Counted from the first letter of the stretch, positions 36,516-47,125 are shown. The stretch is DNA of 64,000 nucleotides from Hansfordia pulvinata (GCA_006538405.1 BJKQ01000002.1:4340001-4404000), one strand, 5' to 3'. Notes: generated from the letters alone by a model not told the origin. Numbers and translations: made by a program.

Positions 36516-36544
<29 letters not shown>
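36507..36544. repeat. (CCAG)n microsatellite
   Basis: About eight tandem CCAG copies, slightly imperfect at the 5' side. Confidence 0.9.
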
Positions 36545-36546
<2 letters not shown>

Positions 36547-36660
36547 CACATTCACCCTCCCCTCCACGAGGACGAGTACTCGTACCTGAAAGGGACTCGG
36601 AAATTCCCCTCAGGACCAGGAGGGATAAGACTCAGCTGTGGACGGATCAACGAGTGAGCG

Positions 36661-36736
36661 AGCCAGGCCCAGCCAGCCAGGTCCAGGCAGCCAGGCCCAG
36701 CCAGCCAGCTACGCCAGCCAGCCAGCCAGCTAGCCA
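36661..36736. repeat. Imperfect (CCAG)n array
   Basis: A second, interrupted CCAG array about 120 bases from the first, with GCCCAG and GTCCAG variants. Confidence 0.8.
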
Positions 36737-37175
36737 GGTACCAGGTTCATTTCCATAAATCACAGGAAACCGGGGACAGACGGACGGACGACTGGGATAC
36801 TCGGACTGGCAAATGGGGAACAAGCGACCCTACGCGTATGTGCCTATGAGCGCCAGTCCCACCGAATCCGCCCGCTCCTAATGTAACGCCCTGCTGTTTG
36901 TGCCGCCACGGCCATCTGTCGACAGGACCAGGCCGGGGCGCCAATCAAGTCATAAACCTCGTCACCTCGTCGCTGCCCGCGCGCGTGTGTCCCAGGGCCC
37001 TGCTTGCTATTTACCTTCTTCTGTGTTTCTGTGTTCTGGCTCTGCTTTCGGCCCCGTTTCCGGCTCTGGTCCTCTGTCTTGTTTTCCTCCTCCGCCTGCG
37101 CCCCCTCGTCGTGAGTACGGTGGTAAGGAAGTATTGCTTACTTACCTACTACCTGTGCCTAACCTAACCTTTCCC

Positions 37176-37195
37176 CTACCTACCTACCTACCTAC
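37176..37195. repeat. (CTAC)n microsatellite
   Basis: Five tandem CTAC copies about 200 bases before the methyltransferase start. Confidence 0.85.
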
Positions 37196-37397
37196 ACAGG
37201 CGTGACAGGTAACCTGACCAACCCATTGGATACCTCACGTACGTACGAGTGAGTACCTCTGGTTGTCTTGCGCACGTGCATCCCGCCGGTGGAACCCCGA
37301 ACCCAAACACCGTTGGAATTGTTGGTTGTTGGCTGCCGCCCGTTCCAACCAACTTGTCCTCCCCTACTTGTCCAACGCCCGCGGGGCGGCCCGCGAT

Positions 37398-39334
37398 ATG
37401 GATCCCCAAAAGGCCCGTTCTCAGAGCCTGCCAGACGGGCCTACGTCGCCCCTGCACTCGCCGCTGCCGCCGCCGACGCCCACGCAGTCCCAACTGCGCC
37501 CCAGGCCCTCGTCGTCGGCCAGGTCCGCCCTGACTGAATCCGACCTGTCCGAGTCGTCCGTCAGTCTGCAGGCTACCGATTTCAATGTACGCGCTTCCCA
37601 CCCCCCTTCCCCCTTCCCCCACCCTTCTCCCTTCTTAACCCGGCTCGCTGGCGCCCCTATGTGATCTGATGATCTGGTCCGATCTGATCCGACTAACCGG
37701 CTGACTTGGCGATGGTGACGCACTGCAGGAGTTCGAGACGAGCGAGGGCTTCTGGCCCGGTCCGGACTCGGAGGATTCCGATGCTCCCGTCCAACCCAGT
37801 GGCATCAAGAGGTAGGGTGGACCGACCGACTGGCTGACTGCTACCCATCTCGGTGCACCCGCTGATCGTGCCTACAGAACCTCCAAGCCGGCTGGCTCGC
37901 GATTCTTCAGGTCGATGATGCAGAGATTCGGCAGGTCCTTCAATAAAAGTACGCTTGCCTGCCCGACGTCTGGCCCGGTGGGACGTCCGATAGGGGATGC
38001 CGTCCAATTGCTCACAGTACCACCAATTCTTATCCTTTAGGCTACGATTACCTCCCGAACGACGCCGTAGGTAACGCCTCGTTTTCCACAGCTGCGGCTG
38101 CGCTGACTCATCGCAGCAAGAAAGGGACAGGAACAGTAAGACCACCGTTGCCCCAGGGGCGGGAGGAACGCCACGCTGACGCGCCCAGTATTGCAACATC
38201 GAATCATCACAGAAGTACTAGACGGGCGGCTCAGCCTCGCTCCTGTCGTCAGACCAAGGCGCGTGTTGGATGTTGGGACCGGCCCGGGTCTCTGGGTCCT
38301 GGTATGTCTCAAACCCGCATGCACTGTACTGCACTGCACTGCACGCACGGCAGAGGCGCAAATCGTTCGCTAACGTTGAGTGCCGTACGAGTAGGATTAC
38401 GGCAAGTCTCGGTGATGAACCGTCGTCACACAAAGCCCTGCTCCTGCTGACCTATCCAAAGCGAAAAAACATCCAGAGGTAACCGTAGTCGGCATCGACG
38501 TGGAGCCGGTGCGCCTCCCGGTCAGGCCGCCGAATGTGCAATTCTCAACCGCCGACATACGCGGCAAGAGGTTCGAGGAGCCCTTTGACCACATCAACGT
38601 GCGCATGCTGGGCAACGTGCCGTGGAGGGAAGAGCTTGTCAACGACATGTACGAGAACTTGCAGCCAGGGGGCTGGGTCGAGTTCACCGAATGGGTCATG
38701 GTTGTACAGTCCGGGGACCGTTCTTTCGAAAACACGGCATTGCGTCGGTATTGCAACCTGCTTGACGAAGGTGAGCATCCTACCCAACCACCCAGCCGGG
38801 CATCCAGGGGAGCCCCCCTCGCACGCCAAGTCGCTGACAGCACAGGCGGCCGCCGGCTGGGAATGAACACGATGTATCCGACAGAATATAAGCCACTCTT
38901 GGAGAAGAGGGGTTTCGTCAAGATTGCCGAGAGGAAGTATGCCGTGCCACTCAACCCTTGGGCCCCGGGCAAGAGGCTCAAGGTCATTGGCGAGATGATG
39001 TGCGAGAACCTGCTCTCGGTCATCGACGCTATTTCCCTCCCAGTGTTCACCCATGGACTTGGCTGGTCACCGAAAGACCTGGAGGCGCTCTTGGAGAAGG
39101 TGCGCAAGGAAGTTGGGAACACGGATCTGCATGTCTATTGCACGCTGTAAGGCTTTCCCCCGCTCGGCGGTCTTCTCTTGCTCGACTAACGGCCATCACA
39201 GAATGACCGTGTACGCGCAGAAGCCGAGAGACAACGCGCAGTCCTCGTCCTCGTCTCTGCAGTCGATACCACAGGGACGACGACCTTCCTCCCTACAGAT
39301 CTGCTTGGACACAGTGCAAGGGCCTGTGTCCTAG
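37398..39334 (+). CDS. LaeA-like SAM-dependent methyltransferase, nine exons
   Basis: Exons by splice signals: 37398-37586, 37729-37811, 37878-37948, 38041-38066, 38117-38135, 38189-38301, 38462-38770, 38846-39146, 39202-39334. About 414 residues. The Rossmann core shows LQHRIITEVLDGRL, the SAM loop RVLDVGTGPGLW, then VVGIDVEPV, PPNVQFSTADI, FDHINVRMLGNVPW, and LQPGGWVEFTEW, the order typical of LaeA/TAM-type fungal methyltransferases. The disordered Ser/Pro-rich N terminus is also typical. Exon 5 (19 nt) supplies QERDRN just before LQHRI. The exon 6/7 join does not close in frame: the best donor (GTATGT at 38302) and the acceptor at 38461 are one base out, either because of a missing base in the A6 run 38464-38469 or because I chose the wrong boundary. 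Substrate and whether it regulates secondary metabolism are unknown. Confidence 0.8.
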
Positions 39335-40099
39335 GCTGGGCAGCAGCGGGAAATTGACCCCCCAAGCACCCACAGCGTGCTGTGCTACGATCGCACTGAG
39401 CTATCGAATTGATGATACCCCCGGAGTTCAAAACCGACAACTTTGTATTTACGATGCGCATGAGTGTCAGATGCCATGGTAGCAATATTTTTCCATTCCA
39501 TTTCCATTTCATATGATCATACCAAATTGAAGTCTTGGCTTTTCTCTCTTGCCTCTTGGCCTGCCTCTTGGAGCCCAGAAAACCCACACTTCTAGGAAAA
39601 ACGGTTTTGGTATATAGAGTATTTCCAACGGAACACTTCTCACATACGACCATACCATCTGGAAAATTCGGGATCCCGTCCGCTCTCCCATAGACAAGCC
39701 AGATAGGGCCGGATTAGTAGTTGGGTCGGTGACGACCAGCGAATCCCCGGTGTTGTATGTTTTTGAGGATCTCATTGTCTTCTGATTTTTTTCGCCGTCA
39801 CTTCGGCAAGAGTCCTCTCCCCCTTTTCTTTTATTCGAGGTCTCCTTTGTTGCCCTTCTCGTCTTGTTCTCCCGCCTTCTCTTCTTTGTCTCTCGCGCCG
39901 TGTCTGATCTGAGCGGTCTGCTTCTGCGGCCAGCCCAGCCAACGTCCCACAACAGAGCGCGCACGCAGGTACATCACAGCATTGAAACGGGGCCGATAAA
40001 TTCAACCATCAGCTTTCGCGGGCGTTTGTGAGATTACGGTAAATAGCGAGTACAACGATACGGCAGCCTTGGCAACCCGCAAGCCCCAGCGTGCCCCCT
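39335..40099. other. Intergenic, convergent 3' ends
   Basis: A 765-base gap between converging methyltransferase and lipase genes. T-rich tracts at 39,770-39,900 suit 3' UTR sequence. A weak tRNA-like segment near 39,350-39,415 was considered and rejected. Confidence 0.45.
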
Positions 40100-41557
40100 T
40101 TACGCTGTGCCGTAGGCGTATTGGTTCCATTCAAGGTACCAGTTCCTGTCCCTCTGGAATCGCGAGATGTCAAAGGCCGGCTCGTGTTTGACGGTCCGGC
40201 ACCCCTTGCTCGCCTCCACCCCGGAAAATCTGTCCTTGATCCAGTCCAGCCAGACCTGCTGCCCGGCGAAGAGGACCGGTGTGTGATCCACGCCCTCAAA
40301 CTCGGCGTATTCGATCTGGGCGCCGGGGACCGCTGCGCAGGTCTCGTCGACGGCCGTCCGAGTGCCGGCCACGTCAAGAGCCGAGTCGCTTGTCCCGTGG
40401 AGGACGAGCAGCGGACCAGCGAACGGCTGAGCGACCACAGTGGTCAGCTCTCGCCACGCGGACGCGTACCAGGACTCGTTCCACCCTGGCCGCACCAGGT
40501 CCGAGTCGGTGAAAAGCTCAGCAGCTACTGACTGGCACCCTTGGAGGTCCTGGAGTAGCTCGACCAGGCGGACGCCCTTCTCCGTGAGCCATTCGCTGTA
40601 GTCGAAGGTTGGGAAAACCGACTTGACGCCAATGGCGACGCGGCTGATGATGGAGTTGGCGGCCGCCTCGGTGGGCTCGTTCTTGACCGCGTTATGGAAG
40701 TCGGTCCACGGGGATCCTGGAATGGTGCCGAGGTAGCCCTTCCGTAGCTCCTGGGCGTTGTCATCATCGCCGGCCAGCACCTGGGCGGCCCCCCAGGCAG
40801 CACCACCGCCCTGCGAGTGGCCCATGACCACATACTTGCTGCCAAGCTCGTCCCACGCACCCTGGGCAGCCTTGACTGCGTAGAGTATGTCCTTCCCGGA
40901 AGCCTGGTTGGCTAGATACTGGTGGGGCACGAAGTCGGTCCCGTCGTGGTCGACCCCCAAGCCGGCGTAGTCTGGCGCGACGACGACATAGCCCTGGGTG
41001 GCGGCAGTGTATATCATGAATTGGTACCAGAGGTTCCGGATGTGGCTTGGCCCACACTCGCCTGACCATCCCGAGGTGCCGTGGCCCCAGCCGATCACGG
41101 GCCAGCCGTCGTTGGAGGCGAACCGGCGAGGCGCATATGGCCAGAGCACAAACGCCGAGGCGGGCACCGTGCTCCCGTTGGCGTTCTGCGATGTGAACAG
41201 GATCCGGGATATGGCCGTGGTGGGCGCGATGGTGTAGAATGAAGTATTGGTGTATTGCTCAACTTTGAGGATCGAGCCAGGCGCTGCTTCGCTCCAGTTG
41301 CTGGGGAGGTCGGTGTAGAACGGGTCAAGCCTGACCGACGTGCCGGCCCAGTTCGACCGCTCGTAGTTGAGTGCCGTGAGGACTGCGTCGGAGAGCTCTC
41401 GAGACAGCCCGGCCTCGGAGATCCTCTGCGCGGCCGTGGCCGGGTTGTAGGGCCCATGCGTGGCGTTGAAGGTGTTGTTCTGCACCTTGGCTTCAGGAAA
41501 AGCTCCGGCCGCGACTGTGGCAAGGCTCGAGGCCAGCATACAGGATAGGAGTCTCAT
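40100..41557 (-). CDS. Secreted lipase (LIP family alpha/beta hydrolase)
   Basis: Single exon, 485 residues. MRLLSCMLASSLATVAAGAFP is a clear secretion signal, so the ATG at 41557 was preferred over an in-frame upstream one. The family (PF03583, Candida-type secretory lipases) acts on extracellular triglycerides or related esters. Visible: VIGWGHGTSGWSGECGPS with oxyanion-type turn, VVAPDYAGLGV, the nucleophile elbow GHSQGGGAAW, and late GTSDSALDV (probable Asp) and EGVDHTPVLF (probable His). Several NxS/T sites (NNTFNAT, NTSF, NGST, NWSE, NESW) fit an N-glycosylated secreted protein. Neighbour of, but probably independent from, the nitrogen cluster. Confidence 0.9.
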   Translation of the reverse strand: MRLLSCMLASSLATVAAGAFPEAKVQNNTFNATHGPYNPATAAQRISEAGLSRELSDAVLTALNYERSNWAGTSVRLDPFYTDLPSNWSEAAPGSILKVEQYTNTSFYTIAPTTAISRILFTSQNANGSTVPASAFVLWPYAPRRFASNDGWPVIGWGHGTSGWSGECGPSHIRNLWYQFMIYTAATQGYVVVAPDYAGLGVDHDGTDFVPHQYLANQASGKDILYAVKAAQGAWDELGSKYVVMGHSQGGGAAWGAAQVLAGDDDNAQELRKGYLGTIPGSPWTDFHNAVKNEPTEAAANSIISRVAIGVKSVFPTFDYSEWLTEKGVRLVELLQDLQGCQSVAAELFTDSDLVRPGWNESWYASAWRELTTVVAQPFAGPLLVLHGTSDSALDVAGTRTAVDETCAAVPGAQIEYAEFEGVDHTPVLFAGQQVWLDWIKDRFSGVEASKGCRTVKHEPAFDISRFQRDRNWYLEWNQYAYGTA

Positions 41558-42516
41558 TTTTTTTTCTTTCTGAGCCGAGGACACAAGTGTGGCGTATTTC
41601 ATCATCGTAGCTGAGGGCAATGCTGGCAATTTGTACCCTCTCAACATTGCTTGCCGAGAACACCCAACCCGACGGCTCTCCCCACGTGCCTGTCCGTCGG
41701 TCTTGTCGCCGAGCCCGAGCCCGTCTCTGTGCCAAGAGAGTCATCATGGGTAGCCGGCTCCATCGTCATGAGTTCCGTACGTGGTCAGTATACCCAGCCT
41801 CTTCCTGGTCTCTTAGCTTCATCGCGTTGCGGGAGAAAGGTCGTCGGCATACCCGTATTGGCTAATTTGCGGGGTGTTTCCCACGTGGAGAACGCGTTCT
41901 CGCAGGGATTTGCAGATGGGAGATGACTAGCCGGGGTAACTCTCCTCTCTTTTTGTGGGTGCAGTTGGAGCAATGCCGAGTTGCTCGCCCGTCCTCCGGG
42001 CCGGTAGGCGGAGAAATCGCGGGGAACCTGCGGAAAAGGGCCGTGTCAAGAGAGCTACTCGTGTGGAGGGGGCCTGGCACGCCTGGTTAATCGCTCAATA
42101 CCCCACGATGATCAGCCCTGGCCAGGCCCTTGCGAACAGATCAAAGGTCGCTGCTGGAGACTGCACCGGACAGACGCCATGAATGAATCTCTGGGGAAGC
42201 ATTCTGCAGCTGCCTCCAAAATACCCAAGCTCGCGTCGACGACGTGCACGCGCTTGCCATGAAGTCCGTCGGCGGTTCCGAGATGGTCTGATTCACCTGA
42301 GCTGGTTCGACCGATGGTGTTCGAGCAATGTGGCAGAAGTATGGAGCGGATCACGCGACTGGCATTACCAGCTGCTCAATCATGGAGGCATTGGGGAACA
42401 CCACGACAGTGGCCAGCGCGGATTCCGCTGTGTACGATGAGATGGCTTGCGTAGGGTATCCCCACAGCTTCCAAGACTCAGAGGATATGTCCAAGCATTC
42501 TATCAAATGGTATACA
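41558..42516. other. Intergenic, lipase promoter / permease 3' end
   Basis: A 960-base gap with the lipase promoter and the permease 3' UTR. Small ORFs are present but without motifs. Confidence 0.45.
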
Positions 42517-44356
42517 TCAACCTTCCCGGGTGCCAAGGATTTCCTTTTGCTTCTCGTTCTCGCTCAAGTATGCCTCTCCCTGGTGGACCCTCTCGGTGCC
42601 ATCGACCACTTCGACGTCCTCATGGACAGAGTAGGCGATGAGGGTGTCTAGCGCCGGGAAGGCCCAGTTGAGGGCGGCATGAACGGCAAAGGTCGACACA
42701 AATCCGTACAGGTAGAACATGTCGTAGAGATAGGATGCTCCGCCGATCTGCAGCTGGGGGTTGACCGCCGAGGCCAGGCCCGGGAGCAATGGAACAATCC
42801 CAACCAGGAGGGCCACGACTGCACGCCAGTTGGTGCCGGCCGCACTGCCGTAGCTGTACCTCGCCTTCTGCCGGTAGAGCGCCGGGACATCGATGGCCCG
42901 CTTCTTGACAACCCAGTAGTCACAGGCCAGCAAGGCTGCGATGGGGGCCAGGAAGACCCCAGGGCCCCCATGAAGTTGAGCAGAGACTCGGCCGAGCTGA
43001 CGATTTTCCACGGGACCATGACCCAGCACGCCGTGAACGTGACGAGGATGGCGCCCCGGCGGAGGTTGACGTACTTGGGAAACAGGCACGCCAGGTCGTT
43101 GGAGCAGGAGATGACGTTGGCCGACAGGTTGGTGCCGATCTGCGCCACACACCACGAGAGGCCGACGAAGAAGGCAGCGGCGCGGCCACCGGGGCCTTCC
43201 CAGCGAGAGGCGAGGGCCAGCGGGTCCCAGATATACTCGCCGTAGACAACCTTGGCACACGACGTCCCGATGATGCCGAACACCCCCAGGGACGTCATGA
43301 GGAAGGGCACGAAGAAGACCTGCCAGTAGACGCCCCTCTCGTGCTTCATGTAGCGGGTAAAGTCGGCCACGTTGGTGCCCATGGTGGCCCAGCCGCCCGT
43401 CATGGAGCTCATGGAAGACACAATGAGCCACGCCCGCGTCGAACCCGTCACGGTCGGGCTCTGCACCCAGATGTCCCCGGCGCCGTTGGCCATGCGCGCC
43501 ATGCCGATCACAGTCCCCAGGGCACAGGCGATGACGAGAACGGCCTTGAAGACGAAGAACCACCTGAGCCTGTAGGGGTGAATCAGGAGGAAAGGGAACT
43601 GGACCGTGAAAAAGACAAAGTGGGATACCATCTGCTGGGTCGTGATCCCGGCGGACTCGGGTAAGTGGTTGGGGATTCTGGCATCGTCAGCCGTCGCACG
43701 GCAGGGCAGGGCGTTGAGAGGGGGGGGCAGGCAGCGGTACGCACTCGAGAAACGACGGCCAGATGGCCCGGATGATTTGCGTCATGGCGGTTGACCCCGA
43801 GTACGATTGTATGGCTGCTTCCGTCAGAAACGCCACCTGGAGCAACGGCTGATATACTGACCATGCCAGAACAGAGCAGTCACCATGCGGATGACGACCG
43901 GGAACCGACTGAAAATCGAACCGAAGCTGGATCTTGCAATCACAGGGAAAGGGACGTGCAGCGCAGCCCCGGCAGCGCCGTTCAGGCACAAAGGCACCGT
44001 TATGGTGATCATGCCCAGGATCAAACAGTAGAGAGCCTCGCGCCTGTCCCACTCCGTCAAGTCAGCGTCTGCCCGCGAGGCAAGAACCAGGTAGGTGGGG
44101 AACGTTACCAGGTGAGGCCGACGGCGATGATGGCCGACGCCCCGGCCCAGCTCTGGGCAGAGAGGCCGTCGCTCATCCAGTACCCGAGTATTGTCCATCC
44201 GGACCAGGTCCGCTGTTCCGGGGGCGTGACATCGGTATCTCGGTTACTCCAGGTATTCTCGTCGGCGAACGTGACTGTCTGTTTCTCGAGAAGCCACCCT
44301 TCTTTGCGAGTCTTGTTCGCCAAACCCCGCCTGATCGAGTGTAAGAGCTGAGCCAT
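42517..44356 (-). CDS. NCS1-family nucleobase/ureide permease (one apparent frameshift)
   Basis: Four exons: 44356-44109, 44043-43862, 43814-43745, 43677-42517; introns 65, 47 and 67 nt. With one supplied base the protein is 553 residues, as in the Fur4/Dal4/Fui1 group. These plasma-membrane symporters import uracil, allantoin, uridine or hydantoin with protons. Family motifs: RTWSGWTILGYWMSDGL (TM1), REALYCLILGMI, AALHVPFPVIARSSFG, SYSGSTAMTQIIRAIWPSF, GDIWVQSPTVTGS, and GTNVADFTRYMKH. The frame moves by one base in the run at 42957-42960 (G4 on the coding strand) between NFMGALG and VFLAPIAALLACDYW; one added G restores twelve-helix topology. Divergently placed to the 2-oxoglutarate oxygenase across a GATA-rich promoter. 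Substrate cannot be told from these motifs. Confidence 0.88.
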
Positions 44357-45012
44357 GTTAGACAGGGGAGGGAGTCAAGTGCACCACGGTATGTCTCTGC
44401 GCCAGGTGAGTAGCCTATATCCATCATGACCATCTCGGCGAATGCTGTGGTATTTACATTGGTCTGAGGCGTACGCTTTTCCTCCATGTCCCCAAGCTTT
44501 GGCGCACGCTTCCCCGCGAGGCGAGGCCCGGATCGAGCCTCTGCTCTCTAAGTCGCAGATAAGATAGGTAGCTTCTCGTCGGAACTGGACTTCCATTCCG
44601 AACCGGGCGCCCTCAATCAGCTCGCAATCACAGCACCTTGCGACGACACATGGCTTGGGACTTGCCTACTCCCTTGCCGATAGGACCCCTGCAATCGCTT
44701 CGCCGACGGGAGACGGGTCGTTCTTATCTGCGGCAGGACGACTCGCCGGCGGCCCGTCCGTTGGTTGTTATCAACAGTGGGGCGGCACCTTCGGTTGTTA
44801 CTGGGGCGTGCCGAACCGGGAATGCCTCTCTATGACGGACCAGACCGGCTGGCCAGTATACGTCGAGCGAGACGATGATTTATGAGGCCCCAGCACCCTG
44901 TACCAGAGCAGCCCTGATGGTTATCTTATCAGCCAGTGCCTGGTAGGAATCAGATCGAGCAGCAGCGACCACCATCACCACCACCTCCACTAACACCATC
45001 ATCACTACCACC
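44357..45012. promoter_or_regulatory. GATA-rich divergent promoter, permease / 2OG oxygenase
   Basis: This 656-base region carries six HGATAR motifs: 44557-44562 and 44562-44567 (overlapping AGATAAGATAG), 44678-44683, 44724-44729 (minus strand), and 44921-44926 with 44926-44931 (overlapping, minus strand). HGATAR is the site of AreA/NIT2 nitrogen regulators. Two overlapping pairs make co-operative binding plausible. Binding is inference from motif alone. Confidence 0.6.
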
Positions 45013-46112
45013 ATGAGTTTCACTTCGTTCGCCGGTAACCAGAGGACCATCTCGTCCGACACGGCCAGAAAAGCCGGATTCAACGAGATCCCCGTCATTT
45101 CTCTGAAATCCCCCAGAGACACGCTGCTGGAACAGCTTCGGGACGCCTGTACCCGAGTCGGCTTCTTCTACATCAAAGACCATGACGTGCCGCAGGCCAA
45201 GATCGACAGGCTGTTCCAGACGGCCGAGCAGTACTTCGCCCAGTCCCCCGAGAAGAAGAACGAGATCAACTACAAAAATTCGCGCATCCTGCGAGGCTAC
45301 GAGCCGCCGGCAGAGGTTCGCACGGACGAGACTCGCAAGCCTGATCTGAACGAGGCGTTCAACTGGGGCTATGAGAAGAGCCTCGATCCCCTGTGGGATG
45401 CCTCCAAGAAGGAAGCTCAAGGTAAGCCGGGGCTGGCCCCGAGCCCAGCGCGTGAAAACACGGATCGCTGACAGAGTCAGAATGGGCCGACAACCCCATG
45501 TCGGGGCCGAACGCGTGGCCGGACATGCCGGGATTCCAGGAGGCCGTGGGGAGCTACTACGCCGAGCTCCTGGGCCTCGCGCGTCAGATGATCAAGCTGT
45601 TCGCCGAGGTCTTGTCTCTGCCGCCCGACTTCTTCGACAGCCTCGTCTCGACCCCGGGGGCGATGGGCCGCCTGATTCACTACCCGCCCCAGGAGTCGTC
45701 GAACGCGGACGCGCTGGGGATTGGCGCCCATACCGACATTGAGTGCTTCACGATCCTGTGCCAGGGAAGCGTGCCGGCGCTGCAGGTCCTCAACAGCGCG
45801 GGGGAGTGGATCCAGGCGCCCCCCATCCCCGGGACGTTCGTGGTGAACATTGGAGACCTGCTGGCCAGGTGGACCAACGATCGGTTCGTGTCGACGGTGC
45901 ATCGCGTGTGGAATGTGACGGGACAGGAAAGATACTCGATCCCCTTCTTCTTTGGCACCAACTACGACGCGACCATCTCGACGCTGCAGTCGTGTCTCGA
46001 CGCCGGGGGCAAGTCCAAGTACGATCCTGTGCTGGCGGGAGACTATGTGTGGAAGAGGCTCTCGGCCAGTCGCAGCGATCAGAAGGAGCTGAGGGTGTCG
46101 GCTGCTGCGTGA
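45013..46112 (+). CDS. 2-oxoglutarate/Fe(II)-dependent oxygenase
   Basis: Exons 45013-45421 and 45475-46112, 53-nt intron (GTAAGC...CAG), 348 residues. It belongs to the isopenicillin N synthase-like superfamily: an N-terminal DIOX_N part (NEIPVISL, CTRVGFFYIKDHDV, YFAQSPEKKNEI) and the 2OG-FeII core. The iron triad is His222, Asp224 (GAHTDIE) and His279 (STVHRVWN), with Arg289 in ERYSIPFF for 2-oxoglutarate. GYEPPAE and LNEAFNWGYE resemble fungal members acting on small metabolites. In fungi such enzymes include thymine 7-hydroxylase and xanthine dioxygenase, so a role in nucleobase or ureide oxidation fits the neighbouring permease, but this is inferred from context. Confidence 0.9.
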
Positions 46113-46666
46113 AAAATGTCTTTGTACGTACCGAAATCGATGGGAGATATTTGTTAGTAGAAGCCATCATCGGTTCCAAGACTTGCGTGACATACGCGTA
46201 CACGACACAACTCCGCAAGAGGCATGCGTCGATCTTGCACCATCTTGATGAGTGCGTGTGCCCCTACGGGTAGCTATCTACGAGTATCCGTTGGTAGGGG
46301 GTCGAAGGTAGGGGTCAGGCCCCACAGTTGAAGACCTGGCCTAGACCAAGATATTCAATCCCGTCCTATCCTATTCTCATCCTAGGCAATCGTGTCCAGT
46401 CGATCGGAGTCTCCCGATAGCGGAGAAATCCCCGGACAGCGTGGAAGACCTGGCTGGCCAGCTGTGATCACGAGCACAGGCGAGCCGCCGCTGCATTATA
46501 ACCCGAGACAGCGCCAGGCTTGCGACGGACTGGACTTGGCGCCTGACGGGTATCCGTACGTTCGAATCGGAAGCACCCTCACCAATCGCAGCCGGCCGCA
46601 ACTCTGTCTGTATTCTCTCTCTCTCTCTCTCTCTCCCTCTCCTCTGTTTCCCACTCTGTCAACAAG
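46113..46666. promoter_or_regulatory. Promoter region of the AtzF-C-like gene
   Basis: A 554-base gap. It has one HGATAR site (46415-46420), one TACGAGTA (46279) and a CT-rich tract (46614-46643) just upstream of the start, a common fungal core-promoter feature. Confidence 0.5.
46614..46643. repeat. (CT)n tract upstream of 46667 gene
   Basis: A pyrimidine-rich dinucleotide run 24-53 bases before the ATG. CT blocks near start sites are common in highly transcribed fungal promoters. Confidence 0.85.
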
Positions 46667-47125
46667 ATGCCGCCGCCGCATGGGCAGAACTTTGTCTCGG
46701 TGGTGGTGGTCGGGGCGCACTTGACTGGGTTCCCTCTGAACCGGGATCTCGTCTCCCGCGGCGCTTCTCTGGAGAGCACGGCCGTGACATCCCCGTGCTA
46801 CCGACTGTTTGCCCTTCACTCGGCCGGCGGCGTGCAGAAGCCCGGCCTCAAACGCGTCGCCAGCGGAGAGGGCGTGGAGATTGAGGTTGAAGTGTGGAGG
46901 CTGCCCGACAGCCAGCTCTGGAGCTTCATGTCCACCATTGCCCACCCGCTCGGTCTCGGGTCCGTCGAGCTCGAGGACGGCGGCTGGAGGCTCGGGTTCA
47001 TCTGTGAGCCAATTGGACTGGCTGATGCCACTGACATTTCGGGCTTCGGCGGATGGAGAGCCTACAGTAAGGCGACGGCGGGGGCAGCAGCAGCAACAGC
47101 AGCGACGACACCTTCGGCTGACTGA
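46667..47125 (+). CDS. Stand-alone allophanate hydrolase C-terminal (AtzF-C-like) domain
   Basis: Single exon, 152 residues. The whole length matches the C-terminal domain of allophanate hydrolase, normally fused behind an amidase domain. Seen: VVVVGAHLTGFPLNRDLVSRGA at the start, PCYRLFAL, KPGLKRVASGEGVEIEVEVW, LGLGSVELEDG, LGFICEP, and DISGFGGWRAY at the end. In AtzF and yeast Dur1,2 this domain completes allophanate breakdown after the amidase step. Its normal amidase partner is missing here but occurs in the fusion gene 3 kb downstream, so a split enzyme is likely. An Ala/Thr tail (ATAGAAAATAATTPSAD) follows the domain. The ATG context AACAAGATG is acceptable. Confidence 0.83.
   Translation: MPPPHGQNFVSVVVVGAHLTGFPLNRDLVSRGASLESTAVTSPCYRLFALHSAGGVQKPGLKRVASGEGVEIEVEVWRLPDSQLWSFMSTIAHPLGLGSVELEDGGWRLGFICEPIGLADATDISGFGGWRAYSKATAGAAAATAATTPSAD

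Larger units (their letters stand above)
33190..37397. other. 4.2-kb gene desert with simple repeats
   Basis: No gene is supported. The stretch is rich in TACTCGTA/TACGAGTA octamers (at 33377, 33788, 33859, 33958, 34290, 34830, 34983, 35764, 36274, 36280, 36286, 36577) and in tetranucleotide arrays (35611-35632, 36507-36544, 36661-36736, 37176-37195). ORFs seen here are repeat-driven (polar Ala/Pro/Ser/Gln) and have no motifs. The last few hundred bases before 37398 are the methyltransferase leader. Confidence 0.6.

Noticed and set aside
37141..37200. Telomere-like CCTAACCTAACC
   Set aside because: Only two imperfect units next to a CTAC array; the fungal telomere repeat would be CCCTAA in long runs.
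39350..39415. tRNA-like segment on the minus strand with TAGCTCAGT and GGGTCAATTTCCC
   Set aside because: The A box is fair but the T arm is poor and the central hairpin (CACAGC/GCTGTG, 2-nt loop) leaves no seven-base anticodon loop.
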